From Erysipelotrichaceae bacterium (GTDB lineage Bacteria > Bacillota_I > Bacilli_A > Erysipelotrichales > Erysipelotrichaceae): a stretch of 19,279 nt of DNA. Each line of letters begins with the position of its first letter. The first letter of the stretch is position 1. The position numbers and the translations under genes are program-made. Shown piece by piece: positions 15,653-19,279 of this stretch. A model generated the notes under the pieces. That model did not search any database. It was not told where the DNA came from and saw only the letters and a program-made list of their open reading frames with translations. The stretch is from the NCBI GenBank assembly GCA_024709285.1, contig JANJWY010000037.1, forward strand, positions 1-19,279, written 5' to 3'.

Positions 15653-16786
15653 CTACTTCCATAAAGATCTTATTACTTTTGTTATTCTCTCTAAATCGGA
15701 ATCAGTCATTTTTGTGTCTGAAGGTAAGCATACCCCATTCTCAAAAAGTATTTCACTTGTCTTTCCGCCAATATAATCATATTTTGCGAAAAATGGTTGC
15801 ATATGCATTGGTTTCCATACCGGTCTTGACTCAATATTCTCATTTTCAAGTGCTTCAATAACTTGCAATGGTCTTATTTTGCCTGTTAAAGTCATCACAC
15901 TAAGCCAATAATTTGGTTTATTCCACTCATTGATAGGCATAAAACCTACCCCTTCTAAATCACCCAACGCTCTTTTGTAGTATTCAAAAATGTATTTTTT
16001 CTTTTCTACTCTTCTACTCAACACTTTTAGTTGTCCTCTGCCGATACCTGCAACAACATTGCTCATTCGATAGTTATATCCTAATTCACTATGCTGGTAA
16101 TGCCTTGCTTTATCTCTAGACTGAGTGGACCAGAATCTGACTTTACTAATTCTTTCTTGGTTATCAGAAACAAGCATACCCCCACCAGAAGTCGTTATAA
16201 TTTTATTGCCATTAAAACTAAATACACCAAAATCACCAAAGGTACCTGTGTGCTTGCCTTTATAGTAAGCACCCAGTGATTCGGCTGCATCTTCGATTAC
16301 CGGAACTCCGTATTTTTTGCATATTGATAATATCTTATCCATATCAGCAGAAAGCCCGTACAAATGAACAACCAACACGGCTTTTACTTTTGAACCATAT
16401 CTGTCAAAAGCAATTTCTAAAGCCTTGGGATCAATGTTCCACGTTTCCATATCACTATCAATGAAAATAGGTATTGCGTTTAAGTATATTATTGGATTTG
16501 CTGTTGCAGAAAAAGTCAGTGTAGGACAAAATACAAAATCACCTTCACCAACACCTGCTGCCTTTAAAGCCATATGAATAGCTGCTGTTCCAGATATTAA
16601 TGCCGCCGCATTCTCAGAACCCACCAGTTCTGCCACTTCTTTTTCAAATCCAGTCACATTAGGGCCTAGTGGTGCAATAAAGTTCATATCAAAGGCTTCG
16701 TTAACAAATTGCAGTTCGTATCCTTCTTCACTCATATGAGGTGACGCAAGCCATATTTTTTCATTCTTAATTTTTGTTTCTGCCAT
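15653..16786 (-). CDS. DegT/DnrJ/EryC1 aminotransferase (PglE-like)
   Basis: A PLP enzyme of 377 residues that aminates a 4-keto sugar nucleotide. Motifs: W-I/F-I-A-P-L-G-P-N-V near 36-44, S-G-T-A-A (65-69), E-D166-A-A-E-S (PLP pyridine nitrogen) and the Schiff-base K195 in F-N-G-N-K-I-I-T-T-S-G-G-G. The opening I-W-L-A-S-P-H-M is typical of the bacillosamine-locus subgroup. AAGGAAAC precedes the ATG. Substrate (UDP-4-keto-6-deoxy-GlcNAc from the FlaA1-type enzyme) is inferred from the gene set. Confidence 0.93.
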   Translation of the reverse strand: MAETKIKNEKIWLASPHMSEEGYELQFVNEAFDMNFIAPLGPNVTGFEKEVAELVGSENAAALISGTAAIHMALKAAGVGEGDFVFCPTLTFSATANPIIYLNAIPIFIDSDMETWNIDPKALEIAFDRYGSKVKAVLVVHLYGLSADMDKILSICKKYGVPVIEDAAESLGAYYKGKHTGTFGDFGVFSFNGNKIITTSGGGMLVSDNQERISKVRFWSTQSRDKARHYQHSELGYNYRMSNVVAGIGRGQLKVLSRRVEKKKYIFEYYKRALGDLEGVGFMPINEWNKPNYWLSVMTLTGKIRPLQVIEALENENIESRPVWKPMHMQPFFAKYDYIGGKTSEILFENGVCLPSDTKMTDSDLERITKVIRSLWK

Positions 16787-16927
16787 AACAAAGTTTCCTT
16801 CCCGAAATAATCAAATCTACTTAATTTGCACAATCTGTTTCCATGTTTAGATTACTACGTAAGTAGCAACAATTCAATAATTTAAAAAAAGCATGTAAAT
16901 ATTACTCTTCATATGTATGCATAGTCA

Positions 16928-17575
16928 TCAGATTACTTTTATCTCTAAATTTTCTGTTTCGGTCACGCGATTTATTACAACTCCTCTGATTGCAACATTT
17001 TGCTTAAGTAATTTCTTATGCAAATTGATAAACTCATCAATTTTAACATTGTTTTCTCTAACAACCAATATCAACGAATCTGCCAATTGAGCAAGTATAG
17101 GCGTTTCTGATGCAATTGAGAAACTCGGTGCATCGATCATAACTAAATCATATTTATTCTTGAGCTGCATTATCAGATTTTCAAATGTCTTTAAATACAA
17201 CAAATCCGAATGGTCTTCATTCGTGTCCGATCCAAAGATAATATCAAAATTCTCATCCACTTTATACACTATGTTTTCAATAGCACAGTTTCCTTTTAAG
17301 TACTCTTTCAAAGTATAAGGTGTACCAGTAATTTCTTCACTTCTGTTTTTCAAATCAACAGAAACAATAATAACGTTTTTTTGAATGTCGCTGAGATATT
17401 GGGCAAGCATTCTTGTAATTGTTGTAACACCCTCATTTGGAAAAAGACTTGAAAAACAAATCACTTCATGCTCTGAATTGGATAATAACAAGTTGTTTCT
17501 TAACTTTCGTATAGACTCTTTTACCCAAGGATTTACATTCTCCCCAAGATTCAGCATCATTTTCTCTTTATCCAT
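16928..17575 (-). CDS. cpsD: CpsD/CapB-family tyrosine kinase-like protein with degenerate Walker A
   Basis: A 215-residue MinD-like P-loop protein of the BY-kinase family, normally the cytoplasmic half of a split Wzz-kinase pair. The Walker A position reads F-P-N-E-G-V50-T-T where active kinases have P-G-E-G-K-S-T, so the ATP-binding Lys is missing. Walker A-prime (V-S-V-D-L-K) and Walker B (D-L-V-M-I-D-A-P) are recognisable. The C-terminus (E-T-E-N-L-E-I-K-V-I) has no tyrosine cluster. The ATG is preceded by GGGGG (17585-17581) inside the end of the chain-length gene, with 19 bp overlap, so the two are coupled. It may be a non-catalytic partner of the chain-length protein. A 141-bp non-coding gap follows. 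Confidence 0.85.
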   Translation of the reverse strand: MDKEKMMLNLGENVNPWVKESIRKLRNNLLLSNSEHEVICFSSLFPNEGVTTITRMLAQYLSDIQKNVIIVSVDLKNRSEEITGTPYTLKEYLKGNCAIENIVYKVDENFDIIFGSDTNEDHSDLLYLKTFENLIMQLKNKYDLVMIDAPSFSIASETPILAQLADSLILVVRENNVKIDEFINLHKKLLKQNVAIRGVVINRVTETENLEIKVI

Positions 17576-18300
17576 ATTAACCCCCTTATGAAATTTTTCA
17601 GATTTACTTTCTCTGAAATCGATAATTTCTCAAAATCAGGTATAGTTCCCAGAACGGTTAAACCAGTAAATCTCTCTATTTCATTAGAATGTTTGATTCT
17701 ACGGTCATAAATCATTTGTGCGGTTAAGCCTATAAAAATCCCTAAAAACCCAAATGTGATAAACATAAACAGATTACTAGTGAAACTGACTTTTTTTCTT
17801 GTTATCTGAACTTCATCCAAAATCTCTGCTTCTTCTAACGTCTGAACAGCAATTCCGGTTAATATTTCACTCGATTGAAATATAGTATTGCTGACAATTC
17901 TTCTATTCAGTTCATTAAGCTTATCTGTCTTTGTACCTGAAATTTTCAAAACAACTTGATTTGTGTCTCTAATGTTTTCAATAACAATAAACTCACGCCA
18001 ATAAGCATAGCTAGCTGATAAACCAATTGATTTCGCGGATTCATCGAATATTTTCTGACTTCCAAGATACGAGATAAACATCGCTTTTTGGTATTCTGCT
18101 TCTTCACTAACTGTCATGTCAATAACTGATTGAGAAGTATATTTATAAATCGGAGGACTTAGATAGTTCATAGCAACGGAGTATATTATTGAAAGTACGA
18201 TAGAAAGAATCAAAACTCGAAATACAAGTCCTCTTTTTTTATAATAGTGCTTCAGGAACTGAGCAATATCAATTTCCTCTCCTATTTGATAATTAACCAT
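17557..18300 (-). CDS. cpsC: Wzz/CpsC-type chain-length determinant and kinase activator
   Basis: A 247-residue polysaccharide copolymerase: transmembrane helix at about 25-47, an extracytoplasmic domain, second helix at about 176-198, and the cytoplasmic tail Y-D-R-R-I-K, then E-I-E-R-F-T-G-L-T-V-L-G-T-I-P, a CpsC/CapA hallmark. It controls polymer length and normally activates the CpsD partner through the tail. The Pro-rich motif often found before the second helix is not evident. GGGAG precedes the ATG, which overlaps the upstream dehydratase by 8 bp. Confidence 0.9.
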   Translation of the reverse strand: MVNYQIGEEIDIAQFLKHYYKKRGLVFRVLILSIVLSIIYSVAMNYLSPPIYKYTSQSVIDMTVSEEAEYQKAMFISYLGSQKIFDESAKSIGLSASYAYWREFIVIENIRDTNQVVLKISGTKTDKLNELNRRIVSNTIFQSSEILTGIAVQTLEEAEILDEVQITRKKVSFTSNLFMFITFGFLGIFIGLTAQMIYDRRIKHSNEIERFTGLTVLGTIPDFEKLSISEKVNLKNFIRGLIWIKRK

Positions 18301-19279
18301 TCAATTCTCCCTTCGTAAAGTGATAAGTATCAACAACTTTGCTTAATGCATTAATCAAATCCTCTTTGTCATAATCAGCTTCAATGATTGATTTTAAATA
18401 GGCTAAATCATTCAATACTTCTTTCGGAGTAATCTCCAAAGGCTTGGCTATATAAATCAGATCATTGGATGTTTTTCGCAAGCCTTCTTCACTCATCATG
18501 ATCTCTTCATACAGTTTTTCACCCGGCCGAAGCCCGGTAAATTTTATATCAATATCATCATATGGTCTAAACCCTGATAGATGGATCATCTTCTCGGCAA
18601 GATCCAGGATTTTGACGGGTTCTCCCATGTCAAGAACAAATATTTCACCACCATTGCCAAAAGTCGCGGCTTGTAATACCAGTGAAACTGCTTCAGGAAT
18701 AGTCATAAAATAGCGAATGATATCTTTATGGGTAACCATGACCGGACCCCCGGCTTCTATCTGCTTTCGGAAGACAGGAATGACCGAACCACTTGAACCA
18801 AGCACATTACCAAAGCGGACCGCAACGAATTTTGTTTTGCTTTCCATACCGATTGATTGTATCATCTTTTCCACAAATCGCTTTGTAGCACCCATTACAT
18901 TCGTCGGATTTACTGCTTTATCTGTAGAAATTGATACAAATAGCTTTACATTATGCCTTTTTGCAGCCTCGATCAGATTATACGATCCGAAAATATTATT
19001 CTTTATCGCTTCATCCGGTACAATTTCCATCAGTGGAACATGTTTATGTGCAGCTGCATGAAACACTATATCGACTTTATACTGCTCAAGCAGTTCATTT
19101 ACTGCCTTGCTGTCACGAATCGACTTGATGATAGGTAAAATTGCGACATCGGAAGGCAATTGTCCTTCACTGACCAAATAACTAAGCTCATTATCCAACT
19201 CATACAGTGAATTCTCATTGATGTCCATCATGATCAACATCTTCGGTTGATAGTTAACAATCTGCCTGCATAATTCACT
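18293..19279 (-). CDS. FlaA1/CapD/PglF-type UDP-GlcNAc 4,6-dehydratase, C-terminal part
   Basis: The reading frame is open to the right edge; the 328 residues present start inside the NAD-binding motif (S-E-L-C-R-Q-I, which normally follows G-S-I-G). They contain F-D-I-like M-M-D-I-N-E-N, H-A-A-A-H-K-H-V-P-L-M, S-T-D-K-A-V-N-P-T-N-V-M-G-A-T-K (Met in the Tyr position, as in PglF), F-G-N-V-L-G-S-S-G-S-V and L-R-P-G-E-K-L-Y-E-E. Full-length relatives have four N-terminal membrane helices (about 600 residues), which would lie beyond the window. It makes UDP-4-keto-6-deoxy-GlcNAc, the substrate for the aminotransferase downstream. The operon promoter is out of view. Confidence 0.92.
   Translation of the reverse strand, partial: SELCRQIVNYQPKMLIMMDINENSLYELDNELSYLVSEGQLPSDVAILPIIKSIRDSKAVNELLEQYKVDIVFHAAAHKHVPLMEIVPDEAIKNNIFGSYNLIEAAKRHNVKLFVSISTDKAVNPTNVMGATKRFVEKMIQSIGMESKTKFVAVRFGNVLGSSGSVIPVFRKQIEAGGPVMVTHKDIIRYFMTIPEAVSLVLQAATFGNGGEIFVLDMGEPVKILDLAEKMIHLSGFRPYDDIDIKFTGLRPGEKLYEEIMMSEEGLRKTSNDLIYIAKPLEITPKEVLNDLAYLKSIIEADYDKEDLINALSKVVDTYHFTKGELNG

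Noticed and set aside
16787..16927. Internal promoter between the kinase-like gene and the aminotransferase
   Set aside because: TTGAAT and TAATCT occur at 17 bp spacing on the minus strand, but the -10 matches only three of six positions.
1..19279. CRISPR array, tRNA, rRNA, insertion sequence or phage genes
   Set aside because: No regularly spaced direct repeats, tRNA-like arms, transposase motifs or phage proteins were seen on either strand.

Overview
The window is low-GC DNA with Gram-positive-type expression signals: GGAGG ribosome binding sites, TTGACA/TATAAT-like promoters, lipobox lipoproteins, a DUF3048 (YerB-like) protein and a CpsB-type PHP phosphatase. This points to a Firmicute, probably a clostridium-like or related lineage; the genus cannot be read from the sequence. 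TGA is used as an ordinary stop by several genes, so the genetic code is standard.

Right two thirds (about 5.2-19.3 kb, all on the minus strand, transcribed right to left): a Wzx/Wzy-type surface polysaccharide operon. It enters at the right edge with a truncated FlaA1/CapD-family dehydratase. Then follow a Wzz-like chain-length protein, a degenerate CpsD-like tyrosine kinase, a DegT aminotransferase, a phosphoglycosyltransferase, a NeuD/PglD acetyltransferase, a membrane GT2, UDP-glucose dehydrogenase (ugd), a GT2, a Wzy-like polymerase, another GT2, a CapE-type dehydratase/epimerase, an RmlD-like reductase and a MurJ-family flippase. Most neighbours overlap or lie within about 35 bp. The dehydratase, aminotransferase, acetyltransferase and phosphoglycosyltransferase together match the route to UDP-di-N-acetylbacillosamine and its loading on undecaprenyl phosphate. 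Ugd would supply UDP-glucuronate. The second deoxy-amino-sugar branch (CapE plus reductase) looks broken: the reductase has an in-frame TGA with its conserved C-terminus intact behind it, and no 2-epimerase is present in the window.

Left third (0-5 kb): separately transcribed genes. They are a DUF3048 lipoprotein, a lipoprotein built of four degenerate repeats of about 100 residues, a plus-strand pair of tiny membrane proteins sharing a V-H-G-C motif, the CpsB phosphatase with its own promoter, and a small conserved membrane protein. Strong terminators separate most of them.

At the far left, between the small membrane protein and the first codons of a membrane-protein gene leaving the window (possibly a second FlaA1-type protein), lies a likely unannotated small RNA of about 140 nt on the plus strand. 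It has an extended -10 promoter, three hairpins each with a poly-C loop (C9, C5, C5), and the third hairpin is the terminator. Its first loop is perfectly complementary over 8 nt to the G-rich ribosome binding site of the divergent gene next door. This is the most novel-looking element in the window.
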